Origin: DASWJZ01 sp963761005
Lineage (GTDB): Bacteria > Pseudomonadota > Alphaproteobacteria > Rhizobiales > Afifellaceae
Direction: 5' to 3'
Assembly (NCBI GenBank): GCA_963761005.1
Contig: CAVXFK010000027.1
Location: 248,001-312,000 of the forward strand
DNA: 64,000 nt
In this document: positions 26,209-35,368 of the stretch, piece after piece
Position numbering within the stretch: position 1 is the first letter of the stretch
Layout: each line of letters opens with the position of its first letter
Program-made: the position numbers and the translations under genes
Notes under the pieces: model-generated
Databases searched by the model: none
The model's input: only the letters and a program-made list of their open reading frames with translations
What the model was told of the DNA's origin: nothing

Positions 26209-27033
26209 ATGACAGCCGCCTACACCAGCCTGATGCTGCCCGTGGACGAGACGCACAAGGACACGGCGTTGAAACGCGTCGGCGCGCTCGCCGCCCATTT
26301 TGGGGCGCGGCTCATTGGCATCGCCGCGCGCGAGCATATTCCCGCCCTCTATTACGAGGCGGGCGTTGTCGCCGGCGATCCGATCGAGGAAGACCGGCAA
26401 CGCCTCCGCGATGGGATGGCGCGGCTTGAGAGCCGCTTTCGCAAGGCGCTCGAGGGAAGTGGGGTCGCGCTCGAATGGCGGTCCGCAATCGACTGGCCGC
26501 TCGACTATGCGATCCAGCAGTCGCGCGCCGCGGATCTGATCGTGACGCTGCCGAGCACGACGTCTTCCGGCCCGCTCGAGGTCGATCCCGGCGCGCTCGT
26601 CCTGAAGAGCGGGCGTCCGCTGCTGGCGATCGCCGACCCGGCGAAATGGCACATGCCGGAGAGAGCGCTTGTCGCCTGGAAAGACACGCGCGAGGCGCGT
26701 CGCGCCGTCGCCGACGCGCTGCCGTTCCTTGCTGCCGCGAACACCGTGCGGATCGTTGAGTTCGTCGAGGATGAGAGCAACATCGCGACTGCGCGCAAGC
26801 GGGTGCAGGACGTTGCCGCCTGGCTTGCCGGACACGGCATCAAGGCGTCCGTCGCGGCGCGCCGTCCGCTCGGGCAGGCGTGCGACGAGATCGAGGCCGC
26901 CGCCGAGGACATCGACGCCGACCTGATCGTCGCGGGGGCCTACGGCCGCACTCGGCTCGGCGAGTGGATGTTCGGCGGTGTCACCCGGCATCTCCTGAAG
27001 ACGTCGCGGCGCCCGCTCCTGCTCGCGCACTAA
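26209..27033 (+). CDS. universal stress protein (tandem UspA domains)
   Basis: A 274-residue protein made of two UspA-like halves. The first (TSLMLPVDETHKDT...) lacks a clear ATP motif; the second ends with the nucleotide-binding stretch GAYGRTRLGEWMFGGVTRHLL, close to the family's GxxGxGx9GS(T). ATG 26209 has GGAG about nine bases upstream. It follows the aquaporin gene by 65 bases in the same direction and may belong to the arsenic operon. Convergent to the TRAP genes, with 16 bases between the stops. Confidence 0.88.
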   Translation: MTAAYTSLMLPVDETHKDTALKRVGALAAHFGARLIGIAAREHIPALYYEAGVVAGDPIEEDRQRLRDGMARLESRFRKALEGSGVALEWRSAIDWPLDYAIQQSRAADLIVTLPSTTSSGPLEVDPGALVLKSGRPLLAIADPAKWHMPERALVAWKDTREARRAVADALPFLAAANTVRIVEFVEDESNIATARKRVQDVAAWLAGHGIKASVAARRPLGQACDEIEAAAEDIDADLIVAGAYGRTRLGEWMFGGVTRHLLKTSRRPLLLAH

Positions 27034-27049
27034 GCGCGCCGCCCGCGCC

Positions 27050-28372
27050 TCACGAGAGGAGGTGCGGCAGGAAGAGAGAGAGCGCCGGGAACGCGACAAG
27101 CAGCGTTATGCGGACGATCTCGGAGATGAAAAACGGGATCACGCCCTTGAAGGTCTCGCGCATCGGCACGTCCGGGGCGAGCGAATTGATGATGAAAACG
27201 TTGAGGCCGACCGGCGGAGTGATCAATCCCAGCTCGACCACGACGAGGGCGATGATGCCGAACCAGATCTTCAGGTCATCGAGCGGCAGGCCATAGTCGA
27301 GGCCGGACACCATCGGCCAGAAGAACGGGATCGCCAGGATGATCATGGAAAGGCTGTCCATGAGCATGCCGAGGACGATGAAGATCAGGATGATCACGAC
27401 CATGATCGCGATCGGCGGCAGGCCGCTGTTCTGCAAGAGCTCGGCGGCCGCCTGGGGAACGCCGGCGCGTGCCATGAAGATCGACAGCAGCGCCGCGCCG
27501 AACAGGATCAGGTAGATCATGCCGGTGGTGCGCGCCGTCTCGAGCAGCGCCTCGACGGTGTCGTGGAACGACAGGCGGCGGCGGGCGATGCCGTAGACGG
27601 CGACCAGGAAGACGCCGATGGCGCCGGCAGGCGTCGGGTTATAGAGCCCGCCGTAGATGCCGCCGATGACCACGGCGAAAATGACGGCGATCGGGATCAC
27701 CGCGAGCGTGGCCGAGACAAACTCGTCGCGCGTGACGGTCGCGCCCTTCGGCCCGGCGCCGGGAACGAGCCGCACGTAGATCGCTATGGTGATGAGGAAC
27801 ATGAAGACGGCGAGGATGCCTGGCAGCAGCGCCGCTTCGAAGAGGGCGACGATGTTGGTCTCGACGATGATGGCGTAGACGATCAGGACCACGGAGGGCG
27901 GAATGAGGATGCCGAGCGTGCCGCCGGCGGCGATTGTGCCGGTCGCGAGCGCCGGCGAATATTTGTAGCGCCTGAGCTCGGGCAGCGCGACGATCCCCAT
28001 GGTCGACGCCGTCGCCGTCGACGAGCCGCAGACCGCGCCGAAGCCGCCGCAGGCAGCGACCGCAGCCATCGCGACGCCGCCGCGAAATCGCCCGAGCCAG
28101 GCGTCGGCGCCGCGGAACATGTCCTGGCTGAGCCCGCAGCGCGACGCCAGGCTGCCCATCAGGATGAACATCGGCAGGACCGACAGGTCGTAGTTCGAGA
28201 ACTGCGAGTAGGCGAGGTCCTTGAGCTGATAGAAGACGACGGCCGGGCCGGATTCGAGGCTGGTGCCGACGGCACCAACCAGGATCATCGTGTAGGCGAT
28301 GGGAACGCGGACGGCGATCAGCGCCAGGAGCGCGAGCAGCCCGATCAGCCCGATCAGAAAGCTGGTTTCCAT
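27050..28372 (-). CDS. TRAP transporter large permease (DctM-like)
   Basis: A 440-residue DctM/SiaM-type membrane protein of the ion-transporter superfamily, with around twelve hydrophobic segments. Characteristic stretches are VRVPIAYTMILVGAVG, GCGQ-like FGAVCGSSTATASTMG, GGTLGILIPPSVVLIVYAI and GLITPPVGLNVFIIN. It lies 19 bases downstream of the small permease. With DctQ and the periplasmic DctP it forms a Na+-coupled importer for organic acids. Confidence 0.93.
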   Translation of the reverse strand: METSFLIGLIGLLALLALIAVRVPIAYTMILVGAVGTSLESGPAVVFYQLKDLAYSQFSNYDLSVLPMFILMGSLASRCGLSQDMFRGADAWLGRFRGGVAMAAVAACGGFGAVCGSSTATASTMGIVALPELRRYKYSPALATGTIAAGGTLGILIPPSVVLIVYAIIVETNIVALFEAALLPGILAVFMFLITIAIYVRLVPGAGPKGATVTRDEFVSATLAVIPIAVIFAVVIGGIYGGLYNPTPAGAIGVFLVAVYGIARRRLSFHDTVEALLETARTTGMIYLILFGAALLSIFMARAGVPQAAAELLQNSGLPPIAIMVVIILIFIVLGMLMDSLSMIILAIPFFWPMVSGLDYGLPLDDLKIWFGIIALVVVELGLITPPVGLNVFIINSLAPDVPMRETFKGVIPFFISEIVRITLLVAFPALSLFLPHLLS

Positions 28373-28391
28373 CCCGCCCCCGAGCGGCCGT

Positions 28392-28961
28392 TTATTTGGC
28401 TGGCGCTGGCGGGTGGCGCATGCCGCGAATGCCTTCGATTAGAGTCACGACGGCGGCGACGAGCAGCAGGGCGAGAGAAGCAAGAGCGGGAGGAAACGCG
28501 GTCCACAGCGGAATGTGCAACGCGGCAGTGGTCTCGGGAAACTTCCAGTAGCCGATCAGGCCGAGCGACATCTGCCGCAGGAGAACGACCGCAAACACGA
28601 CGGCAAAGAGCGAGGAGAAGGCGAGCATCGCCGACTTGGCACGCTCGCTCATGCCCTCGGTGAAAATGTCCACCGTCACGTTGGCGCCGGTGAGTTGGCA
28701 ATAGGGAAGGAAGCAGAAGATCGCGATAGCCACGAAATGCTTCATCATCTCGTAGTCGCCCTGGAAAGGCTTGTTGAAGAAGAGATTGGACGCGGTGCTC
28801 GCCGCGGTCATCAGCATCAGCACCGCCAGGATGAACCCGCCGATCAGCGCCCAATATCGGATCACCGCTCTCAAGACGTTGAGCCAGCGCGGCTGCCACT
28901 CGAACGAAGGGCGGGGTCCGATGACCCCGCCCTTGTCTTCTTCATGAAAGGTGAAGCTCAT
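28392..28961 (-). CDS. TRAP transporter small permease (DctQ-like)
   Basis: A 189-residue DctQ-type protein with four hydrophobic segments and a short soluble N-terminus (SFTFHEEDKGGVIGPRPSF). The conserved DctQ stretch is represented by FLPYCQLTGANVTVDIFTE. Its ATG 28961 overlaps the stop of the DctP gene by four bases, showing coupling. It bridges the binding protein and the large permease. Confidence 0.9.
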   Translation of the reverse strand: MSFTFHEEDKGGVIGPRPSFEWQPRWLNVLRAVIRYWALIGGFILAVLMLMTAASTASNLFFNKPFQGDYEMMKHFVAIAIFCFLPYCQLTGANVTVDIFTEGMSERAKSAMLAFSSLFAVVFAVVLLRQMSLGLIGYWKFPETTAALHIPLWTAFPPALASLALLLVAAVVTLIEGIRGMRHPPAPAK

Positions 28962-30002
28962 GCGCTGTTTTTTGCTATGGCGGCCTTGGCAGCGTCAACC
29001 AGCCCTTTCGCATCGATCTTGCCCGAACGGTCGGCGACCCAATGGTCGACCACCGGCGCAAGCGCGGTCTTGAACGCATCAGTCTCCTCCTGCGTGAGCT
29101 CAACGTATTCGTTGCCCGCTTTCTTGAGGATCTCGAGGGCGGTGTCGTCGTCCTTGCGCCAGATGTCGCCTACCTGCTTCCACCAGTCCGCGTCAGTGGC
29201 CTTGTTGAACACTTCCTTCAGGTCGTCGGGAAGCTTGTCCCAAGTCCCCTTGTTCATCGACACCTGGAAGGTCGTGGTGCCGAGGCGCCAGTTGTTCTTG
29301 CCTTCGATATCATACTTGGTGACGTCCTGCAGCTTCAGCGCCGGGGCGATTTCCCACGGGATCAATGCACCGTCGACCACATGCGTGGTCAGGGCCTGCG
29401 GCAGATCGGGAACCGGCATGTCGACCGGCGTGGCGCCGAGCGTCTTGATGACGTCGGTGCCGGTCGGACCGGGCACGCGGATCTTCAGATCCTTGAAGTC
29501 TTCAGGCTTGCGCACGAGCTTGTCGACCATCTGGATGGCCTGGCCGGCGTGGACATGCAGCCAGAGCACGTGGACGTCCTTGTACTCTTCGGCAAGGTAT
29601 TGATCGAACATGTCGCGCATGGCGAGGTTGGTCGCTGCGACGTTGCCGTTGAAGATATCCGGCAGCTCGAACACCTCGGAACGCGTGAAGAGCCCAGGTG
29701 TATATCCGTTGACCGTCCAGACGATGTCGACGATGCCATCGACGGCCTGGCGGAAGAGCTGTGGCGGGGCGCCGCCGAGGGACATCGACGGATAGATGTC
29801 GATCTTCACGCGCCCGTCTGAAATCCTTCAGGATGCGGTCGGCAAAAGGCTGGAGCATCATCACCTGCGCCGGAGACTTCGGCCCGAGCAGATGGTGCAG
29901 CTTGAGCGTGAATTCCGGATTCGCCGCCCAGGCTCGCCGCAGGACGACGGGCGCGGCGACGAGCGCCGTGGCGGAAGTTAGAAATCTCCTTCGCGAGAGC
30001 AT
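28958..30002 (-). pseudogene. TRAP transporter periplasmic binding protein (DctP-like), frameshifted
   Basis: A DctP-type binding protein of about 347 residues. The N-terminus MLSRRRFLTSATALVAAPVV has a twin-arginine-like signal and is followed by FTLKLHHLLGPKSPAQVMMLQPFADRILKDF, then the frame is lost. The continuation (RVKIDIYPSMSLGGAPPQLFRQAVDG ... AAIAKNSA) is in another frame to 28958. One missing base at about 29820 explains the break. GGAGG is 8 bases before ATG 30002. Members of this DctP group bind carboxylates; the divergent arylacetate-type genes suggest an aromatic or related acid. Either a sequencing error or an inactivated transporter. Confidence 0.85.
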
Positions 30003-30110
30003 GGCGTTTACCTCCGATCGTCTTGTCGTGTTGATTTGGCACTTGGACACTTCGCAGCGCCGTGTGCTCTTTGCAATGATCTTGCGGGAATTCCGGTCAA
30101 CATGTCTAGA

Positions 30111-30128
30111 TAGTTTTGCTACAAACTA
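30111..30128. promoter_or_regulatory. MarR-type operator candidate (site 1)
   Basis: TAGTTTTGCTACAAACTA: arms TAGTTT and AAACTA are exact inverted repeats with a six-base spacer. It lies in the 218-base divergent gap between dctP (start 30002) and the CoA ligase gene (start 30221). The same arrangement recurs at 35199-35216 and 42374-42393, the last directly upstream of a marR gene, so it is probably the binding site of that regulator. Confidence 0.7.
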
Positions 30129-30220
30129 AGCTGCGCGGCCGCGTTCAAGCATGCGACGTGTCCGCAGAGATGGCATGAGGGCGGGCAGCGCCAACGCGGA
30201 GTGCGCGACTGGGAGGAGCG

Positions 30221-31516
30221 ATGCGTTTTTCGCCCGACGCGTCATTCGCGCCGCCGACCGACATTGACGAACTGCGCGACCTGCAACTGGCGCGCCTCAA
30301 GACGACGCTGCAGCGCGCCTTCGACAGGGTCCCACGCTACCGACGCCTGTTTGAAGAAGCCGGCGTGCACCCGGACGACCTGAAGTCGATCGAGGATATC
30401 GCGCGCTTTCCGTTCACCACGAAGCCTGATCTCCGCGACGGCTACCCCTTCGGGATGTTCGCGGAAGCGCCGGAGAGGATCGCACGCATTCACGTGTCGA
30501 GCGGCACGACGGGGTCGCCGACGATGGTCGGCTACACCGCCGCCGACCTCGACACCTGGGCTGGGCTGATGGCGCGTTCGCTCGCCGCCGTCGGCGGAAG
30601 GGTTGGCGACCTCGTGCACAACGCTTTCGGCTATGGGCTCTTCACCGGCGGGCTCGGTTGGCACGGCGGGGCGGAGCGGCTCGGCGCAACAGTGCTTCCG
30701 GTCAGCGGCGGCGCGACGGAGCGCCAGGTGCAGCTGATCCGCGACCTGCGGCCGACGGTTCTGCTCGCCACGCCCTCCTACATGCTGGTCATCGCCGATG
30801 AACTCGCGCGACAGGGGATCCGCGATACGGGGCTGCGTCTCGCGATCTTCGGCGCCGAGCCGGCATCGGAGTCGCTTCGTGCCGAGATCGAGGCGCGGCT
30901 CGGCGTCACGGCTTACGATTCCTTCGGCCTCTCGGAGGTGATGGGCCCCGGCGTTGCGCAGGAGACCCCGGAAAGCCGCGGCACGCTTACGCTGTGGGAG
31001 GATCATTTCCTGCCGGAGATCATCGATCCGGAGACGGGCGCCGTCCTCCCGGAGGGCGAGAAAGGCGAACTGGTGCTGACCACGCTTACCAAGGAGGGGA
31101 TGCCGGTCGTGCGCTATCGCACGCGCGACGTGACGCGGCTTCTTCCGCCGCGCGAGGGTGCGATGCGCCGGATCGAGCGGATCGCGGGCCGCACCGACGA
31201 CATGCTGATCATCCGCGGCGTCAATCTCTTTCCTTTGCAAATCGAAACGCTGATCTGCGAGGACGGCCGGCTTTCGCCGAACTACCTGATCGAGGTCAGC
31301 CGGCCGAACCGCCTCGACGAGCTCCTGATCCGCGTCGAGTTCCGCCCTGAGCGTGGGCTCGGCGAGGAGGAGCGCCGCGCCGCCCAGCAGGCGATAGAAC
31401 GGCGGATCAAGGATAGGTTTGGGGTTTCCGCGTCGGTCGCGATCGAGCCGCCTGGGGCGATCGAGCGGTCGCAAGGCAAGGCGAAACGCGTGCTGGACCT
31501 TCGCCCGAAAGGCTGA
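30221..31516 (+). CDS. phenylacetate-CoA ligase family enzyme (PaaK-like)
   Basis: A 431-residue AMP-forming CoA ligase, the usual length of PaaK. ATP loop SSGTTGSPT is at 93-101, the A5 motif YDSFGLSEVMGPG in the middle, and the C-terminal hinge RIAGRTDDMLIIRGVNLFP with the last lysine region RSQGKAKRVLDL. It begins at ATG 30221 behind GGGAGGAG. It would convert phenylacetate or a hydroxyphenylacetate (or a benzoate relative) to the CoA thioester. No paaABCDE epoxidase or ring-opening genes follow; instead the next gene is a DpgC-type dioxygenase, which uses an arylacetyl-CoA, so the product is likely passed to it. Confidence 0.9.
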   Translation: MRFSPDASFAPPTDIDELRDLQLARLKTTLQRAFDRVPRYRRLFEEAGVHPDDLKSIEDIARFPFTTKPDLRDGYPFGMFAEAPERIARIHVSSGTTGSPTMVGYTAADLDTWAGLMARSLAAVGGRVGDLVHNAFGYGLFTGGLGWHGGAERLGATVLPVSGGATERQVQLIRDLRPTVLLATPSYMLVIADELARQGIRDTGLRLAIFGAEPASESLRAEIEARLGVTAYDSFGLSEVMGPGVAQETPESRGTLTLWEDHFLPEIIDPETGAVLPEGEKGELVLTTLTKEGMPVVRYRTRDVTRLLPPREGAMRRIERIAGRTDDMLIIRGVNLFPLQIETLICEDGRLSPNYLIEVSRPNRLDELLIRVEFRPERGLGEEERRAAQQAIERRIKDRFGVSASVAIEPPGAIERSQGKAKRVLDLRPKG

Positions 31517-31529
31517 GACGGTCCCGGGA

Positions 31530-32948
31530 ATGACACACGACCACGAAGCAAAGATCGCCCCGACCGCCGGAGAACGCCTCCACGCGGCGGGTTTCGTCGC
31601 GGCGGCGGTGGCGGAGTGGGAGGAAGCGCTGCCGGCTGTCTCCGGCAATTTTGCCAAAGACTGCGACGGTCATTCGAACTTCTGGGCGATCTCCAAGGGG
31701 TTGATCGCGACCCTTCCGTCGAAGCGGAAGCGCAATGCCGCCGAGGCGGCGGCTGCCGAAGCCCTTCTCTCCGCCGCGCGCGCGATCCGCGAGACCTTCC
31801 TCAAGGCGCATGCCGTGACGGTCTACGACCGCCTCACCGGCGGCCGCTCGCGCTTCCTGAGGATCGAGGAGCTGGTCTTCGAGGCGGCCGATCTGATCCC
31901 TGGCCTCGCCCCGTCTTCGGCGGAGGTCGCGGCAGAAGCGGCGCTGAAGCAGGGCGACAAGGACGGCGTCGAGGTGGACCAGGGAATCTTCCTGGCGCAC
32001 GTTCTCGCCGACAGAGCATGCGGCGAGCATCTCTGCCATGCGATGCTCCTGCCGCGACCGGAGAGCGGCAACGTGCTCAAGGCGCTGTTGAAGAAGGGCG
32101 AAGTCGACCTCGGCCCCGTCAGCCTGAGGCGCGTCGGACAGGCGGTGCATCTCACCTCGAACAATCCGCGCTTCCTGAACGCGGAGGACGAAGACACGCT
32201 CGATCTGACAGAGATCGCCGTCGACGCGGCGATCCTCGATCCGGAAAGCGCGATCGCGGTGATGCGCGGCGGCGTGGTCGAGAATCCGAAATACGCCGGC
32301 CGCCATGTCTTCGGCGCCGGCATCAACCTGACCCGCCTTTATCGCGGCGAGATTCCGTACCTCTGGTTCCTCGAGCGCGACATGGGCTACGTCCACAAGC
32401 TCTTCCGCGGCGTCGCGTTGCCGGATGCGCTTCCGGACGACGTCGCAGGCCGGGCAGCGGAGAAGCCCTGGGTCGCGGCAGTCGATGCGTTCGCGATCGG
32501 CGGCCACTGCCAGCTGCTCCTCGTCGTCGACTACGTGCTCGCCGCGAGCGACGCCTACATGACTTTGCCGGCACGGAAGGAGGGGATCATCCCCGGCTTC
32601 GCCAATCTGCGGCTGCCGCGCTTCGTCGGCGACCGCGTCGCGCGGCAGGCGATCCAGTACGAGCGGCGGCTTCCCTGCGACAGCCCGGAAGGGCGGATGA
32701 TCTGCGACGAGATCGTCGCGCCGGAGCAGATGGAGGCGGCAATCGGGCGCGTCGTCGACGAGCTGACGAGCGCCGGCAGCGTCAGCATGGTCGGCAACCG
32801 CCGCGCCTTCCGCGTCGGCCAGGAATCTCTCGACACGTTCCGCCGCTACGCCTCGGCTTATGCGCGCGAGCAGGCCTATTGCCACTTCAGCCCGGCGCTC
32901 ATCGCCAATCTCGAACGGCACTGGAACGCGGCGCAGCGGAAGGTTTGA
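31530..32948 (+). CDS. DpgC-family cofactor-independent arylacetyl-CoA dioxygenase
   Basis: A 472-residue protein of crotonase fold. The long N-terminal helical domain plus blocks such as HVFGAGINLTRLYRGE, EKPWVAAVDAFAIGGHCQLLL, LPARKEGIIPGFANLRLPRF and AYAREQAYCHFSPALIANLE fit the (3,5-dihydroxyphenyl)acetyl-CoA 1,2-dioxygenase DpgC rather than ordinary enoyl-CoA hydratases. DpgC, known from vancomycin-type antibiotic pathways, uses O2 without metal or flavin to turn arylacetyl-CoA into arylglyoxylate and CoA. Here it is 13 bases behind a PaaK-like ligase, so both are co-transcribed in what looks like a catabolic setting. Family assignment is from my recall of the conserved blocks; substrate is inferred. 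Confidence 0.82.
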   Translation: MTHDHEAKIAPTAGERLHAAGFVAAAVAEWEEALPAVSGNFAKDCDGHSNFWAISKGLIATLPSKRKRNAAEAAAAEALLSAARAIRETFLKAHAVTVYDRLTGGRSRFLRIEELVFEAADLIPGLAPSSAEVAAEAALKQGDKDGVEVDQGIFLAHVLADRACGEHLCHAMLLPRPESGNVLKALLKKGEVDLGPVSLRRVGQAVHLTSNNPRFLNAEDEDTLDLTEIAVDAAILDPESAIAVMRGGVVENPKYAGRHVFGAGINLTRLYRGEIPYLWFLERDMGYVHKLFRGVALPDALPDDVAGRAAEKPWVAAVDAFAIGGHCQLLLVVDYVLAASDAYMTLPARKEGIIPGFANLRLPRFVGDRVARQAIQYERRLPCDSPEGRMICDEIVAPEQMEAAIGRVVDELTSAGSVSMVGNRRAFRVGQESLDTFRRYASAYAREQAYCHFSPALIANLERHWNAAQRKV

Positions 32949-32970
32949 AGGCAAATCGCACATATCAACG

Positions 32971-33072
32971 GTCGTCATGCCCGGACTTGATCCGGGCATC
33001 CATTCCGTGACCGGAATGCCAAGTAGCGACCGCGGAGGAATGGATTGCCGGGTCGAGCCCGGCAATGACGAC
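32971..33072. repeat. palindromic intergenic repeat (type A)
   Basis: A 102-base imperfect palindrome with outer arms GTCGTCATGCCCGG and CCCGGCAATGACGAC. It contains internal inverted elements (CCCGGACTTGATCCGGG, GCCGGGTCGAGCCCGGC). Such elements are dispersed in many Hyphomicrobiales genomes. It sits between the convergent dioxygenase and pobA genes and could act as a bidirectional terminator. A related copy is at 58342-58441. Confidence 0.8.
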
Positions 33073-33110
33073 AATTGGAGATGATTTGGCGAGACCGAGC
33101 GTGCGTCGGT

Positions 33111-34283
33111 CTACTCGAATCTCAAGCCTACATAATTCTCCGCAAGCGCGGTCGAGGCGGCTTTGGAGCCAACAAGGTAGTCGAGCTCGGCGAGCTGGAT
33201 CTTTCGGCCGAACGCGCCGGTCTCGGGAAAGAGGTGGAGAAGCGACGTCATCCACCAGGAGAAGCGCTCAGCCTTCCAGACGCGGCGGAGACACGTCTTC
33301 GAGTAGGCGTCGAGCGCCGCTGATGAGCCTTCGAGGTAGTGCTCGATCAGTGCGTTCGCGAGATAGCGGACGTCCGAGGCGGCGAGGTTCAGCCCCTTGG
33401 CGCCGGTCGGCGGCACGATGTGCGCGGCGTCGCCGGCAAGGAGCAGGCGGCCGAAGCGGAGCGGCTCCGTGACGAAGCTTCGAAGCGGCGCGATGCTTTT
33501 CTCGATCGACGGACCGGTCTCAAGGGCTTCGGCCGCTGGCGGGTCGATCCGGCGGCGAAGCTCGTCCCAGAATCTCTCGTCGGCCCAATCCTCGACGCGG
33601 TCTTCGAGCGAGCATTGCACGTAGTAGCGCGAGAGATGATGCGTGCGCATCGAGCAGAGCGCGAAGCCGCGCTCGTGGTTGGCGTAGATCAGCTCGTCTG
33701 AGACCGGCACCGTCTCCGACAGGACGCCGAGCCATCCGAACGGATAGACGCGCTCGAAGGCTTGGTAGGAGCGCTCCGGCAGGGAAGGGCGGCTCACGCC
33801 GTGATAGCCGTCGCAGCCCGCCACGAATTCGCAGGTGAGCGACTTTTCTTCGCCGTTCTCGCGATAGCGCACGGTCGGGCGTTCGCCGTCGAAGTCTTCG
33901 ATGGCGGTCACCTCCGCCTCGTAATGCGGCGCGGCGTCGTCGGCGGAAAGCGCGTCCATGAGGTCGCGCGTCACCTCGGTCTGGCCGTAGACGGTGACGA
34001 CGCTTCCCGTGAGCGCCTGAAATTCGATGCGGTGACGCGCGCCCTCGAAAGCGATGCCGATGCCCTCGTGCACGAGGCCTTCGCGATGGCAGCGCCCGCC
34101 GACGCCGGCCGCGTGCAGAAGGTCGACCGTGCCGCGCTCGAGCACTCCGGCGCGGATGCGACTGAGCACATATTCGGCGCTGCGGCGCTCGAGCACGATG
34201 TTGTCGATGCCGGCCCGATGCAGGAGCCGGGAGAGGAGCAGCCCCGATGGGCCGGCACCGACAATTGCGACCTTGGTGTCCAT
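33111..34283 (-). CDS. pobA: 4-hydroxybenzoate 3-monooxygenase (PobA)
   Basis: A 390-residue class A flavoprotein monooxygenase with FAD motifs GAGPSGLLLSRLL (N-terminus), DG motif CDGYHGVSRPS, and GDAAHIVPPTGAKGLNLAASDV near residue 286. The stretches RIRAGVLERGTVDLL, YANHERGFALCSMR and EKSIAPLRSFVTEP are specific to p-hydroxybenzoate hydroxylase. It converts 4-hydroxybenzoate with NADPH and O2 to protocatechuate. ATG 34283 has GGGAGG four bases upstream. It is in line with the SDR gene and with no protocatechuate ring-cleavage genes in the window. Confidence 0.95.
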   Translation of the reverse strand: MDTKVAIVGAGPSGLLLSRLLHRAGIDNIVLERRSAEYVLSRIRAGVLERGTVDLLHAAGVGGRCHREGLVHEGIGIAFEGARHRIEFQALTGSVVTVYGQTEVTRDLMDALSADDAAPHYEAEVTAIEDFDGERPTVRYRENGEEKSLTCEFVAGCDGYHGVSRPSLPERSYQAFERVYPFGWLGVLSETVPVSDELIYANHERGFALCSMRTHHLSRYYVQCSLEDRVEDWADERFWDELRRRIDPPAAEALETGPSIEKSIAPLRSFVTEPLRFGRLLLAGDAAHIVPPTGAKGLNLAASDVRYLANALIEHYLEGSSAALDAYSKTCLRRVWKAERFSWWMTSLLHLFPETGAFGRKIQLAELDYLVGSKAASTALAENYVGLRFE

Positions 34284-34380
34284 CAGCCTCCCGCCAGCGA
34301 CGCTCTGAACCGACGGCGTCATTCCTCCGATCATATGCGCATAGCCGGCGTGCGGAAAACCGTCGCGGCGCAGCGTCCGT

Positions 34381-35142
34381 TCAGACGCTCATGCCGCCGT
34401 CGACCATCAGCATTGCGCCTGTCACGAAGCTTGCATCGTCCGACGCGAGGTAGAGGACCGAGCGCGCGATCTCCTCGACCTCGGCGTGGCGGCCGAGCGG
34501 TATCTGTTCGTTGAAGAACGCCGCGCCGTCGCGTCCGATCGCCTGAGTCAGCCCCGCCTCGACATTGTGCTGGAACTGATTGTCGATCGGACCGGGATGG
34601 ATGGTGTTCACGCGGATTCTCCGCGGCGCTAACTCCTTGGCGAGGCAGCGCATCAGCCCGACCTGCGCATGCTTGGCGGTGATATAGGCGTAGACGCCGG
34701 GATCGCCGTGCGTCGCCGCGACGCTCGACGTGATCACGATCGCGCCGCCGTCGTTCATCTTGGGCACCGTGTATTTGCACGCGAGGAACGCGCCGCGGAC
34801 ATGCACGGCACAGACGTCGTCGAAGACGTCGACCGGATACGATTCTATCGGCGCGACGATGCCGAAATTCCCGGCATTCGAGAAAAGCACGTCGATCGGC
34901 CCGAAGCGCTCGACCGTCGCCGTGACGAAGCGCTCGACTTCCTCCGCGCGGCTCACGTCGGCGGCAAATGTCGCGACGCGGTCCGGGGAGAAGGCAAAGG
35001 CGTCCTCGGCCCGCTTCAGGGGGAGCTCGGTGCGGTCGACCAGCATCACGCGGGCGCCCTCTTCGAGCATGAGGCGCGCCGTCGCCATGCCGAGACTGCC
35101 AGCCCCGCCGGTCAGGATGCAGGTCTTGTTCTGAAGCCGCAA
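34381..35142 (-). CDS. short-chain dehydrogenase/reductase (SDR)
   Basis: A 253-residue classical SDR. Cofactor loop TGGAGSLG, NNAG-like SNAGNFG, Ser in ITSSVAA and the catalytic pair YITAK are seen; the tail GAMLMVDGGMSV is typical. Start TTG 35142 is preferred: GGGAGGAT lies six bases upstream and the product then begins (M)RLQNKTCILTGG like its family; ATG 35163 lacks a ribosome site. It precedes pobA (98-base gap) and is divergent from the LIV transporter operon 2. It may oxidise an aromatic alcohol or a related intermediate. Confidence 0.88.
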   Translation of the reverse strand: MRLQNKTCILTGGAGSLGMATARLMLEEGARVMLVDRTELPLKRAEDAFAFSPDRVATFAADVSRAEEVERFVTATVERFGPIDVLFSNAGNFGIVAPIESYPVDVFDDVCAVHVRGAFLACKYTVPKMNDGGAIVITSSVAATHGDPGVYAYITAKHAQVGLMRCLAKELAPRRIRVNTIHPGPIDNQFQHNVEAGLTQAIGRDGAAFFNEQIPLGRHAEVEEIARSVLYLASDDASFVTGAMLMVDGGMSV

Positions 35143-35198
35143 AAGGCCATCCTCCCTGCGCATGCGCGCCGGCCCGTTTGGGGGCCACGGCCGCCATT

Positions 35199-35216
35199 TG
35201 GTTTGCTATCAAACCA
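35199..35216. promoter_or_regulatory. MarR-type operator candidate (site 2)
   Basis: TGGTTTGCTATCAAACCA: arms TGGTTT and AAACCA are exact inverted repeats with a six-base spacer, the same architecture as sites 1 and 3. It lies 57 bases upstream of the SDR/pobA unit and about 150 bases ahead of the LIV transporter operon 2. Confidence 0.62.
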
Positions 35217-35368
35217 CTTCGGCGCTACGATGCAAGCGCCTGGAAGGTAGCTGAAAGCGCCGCAAACCGCCTCCGAGCTGGCCTCGGGTTACGCGGAAAA
35301 TGCGGTCCCAGGCGGTGGAGGGGCCCGCGGAAAAGGCGGGCCGTTCTGCTGGCAAAGGGAGGGCCATC

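Noticed and set aside
30221..31516. Full phenylacetate (paa) pathway
   Set aside because: Only a PaaK-like ligase is present; no epoxidase (paaABCDE), isomerase (paaG) or ring-opening gene (paaZ) is in the window.
32971..33072. Insertion sequence or transposon end
   Set aside because: The palindromes here and at 55275, 56825 and 58342 are only 100-120 bases long, have no transposase and no target duplication that I could see; they are intergenic repeat elements.
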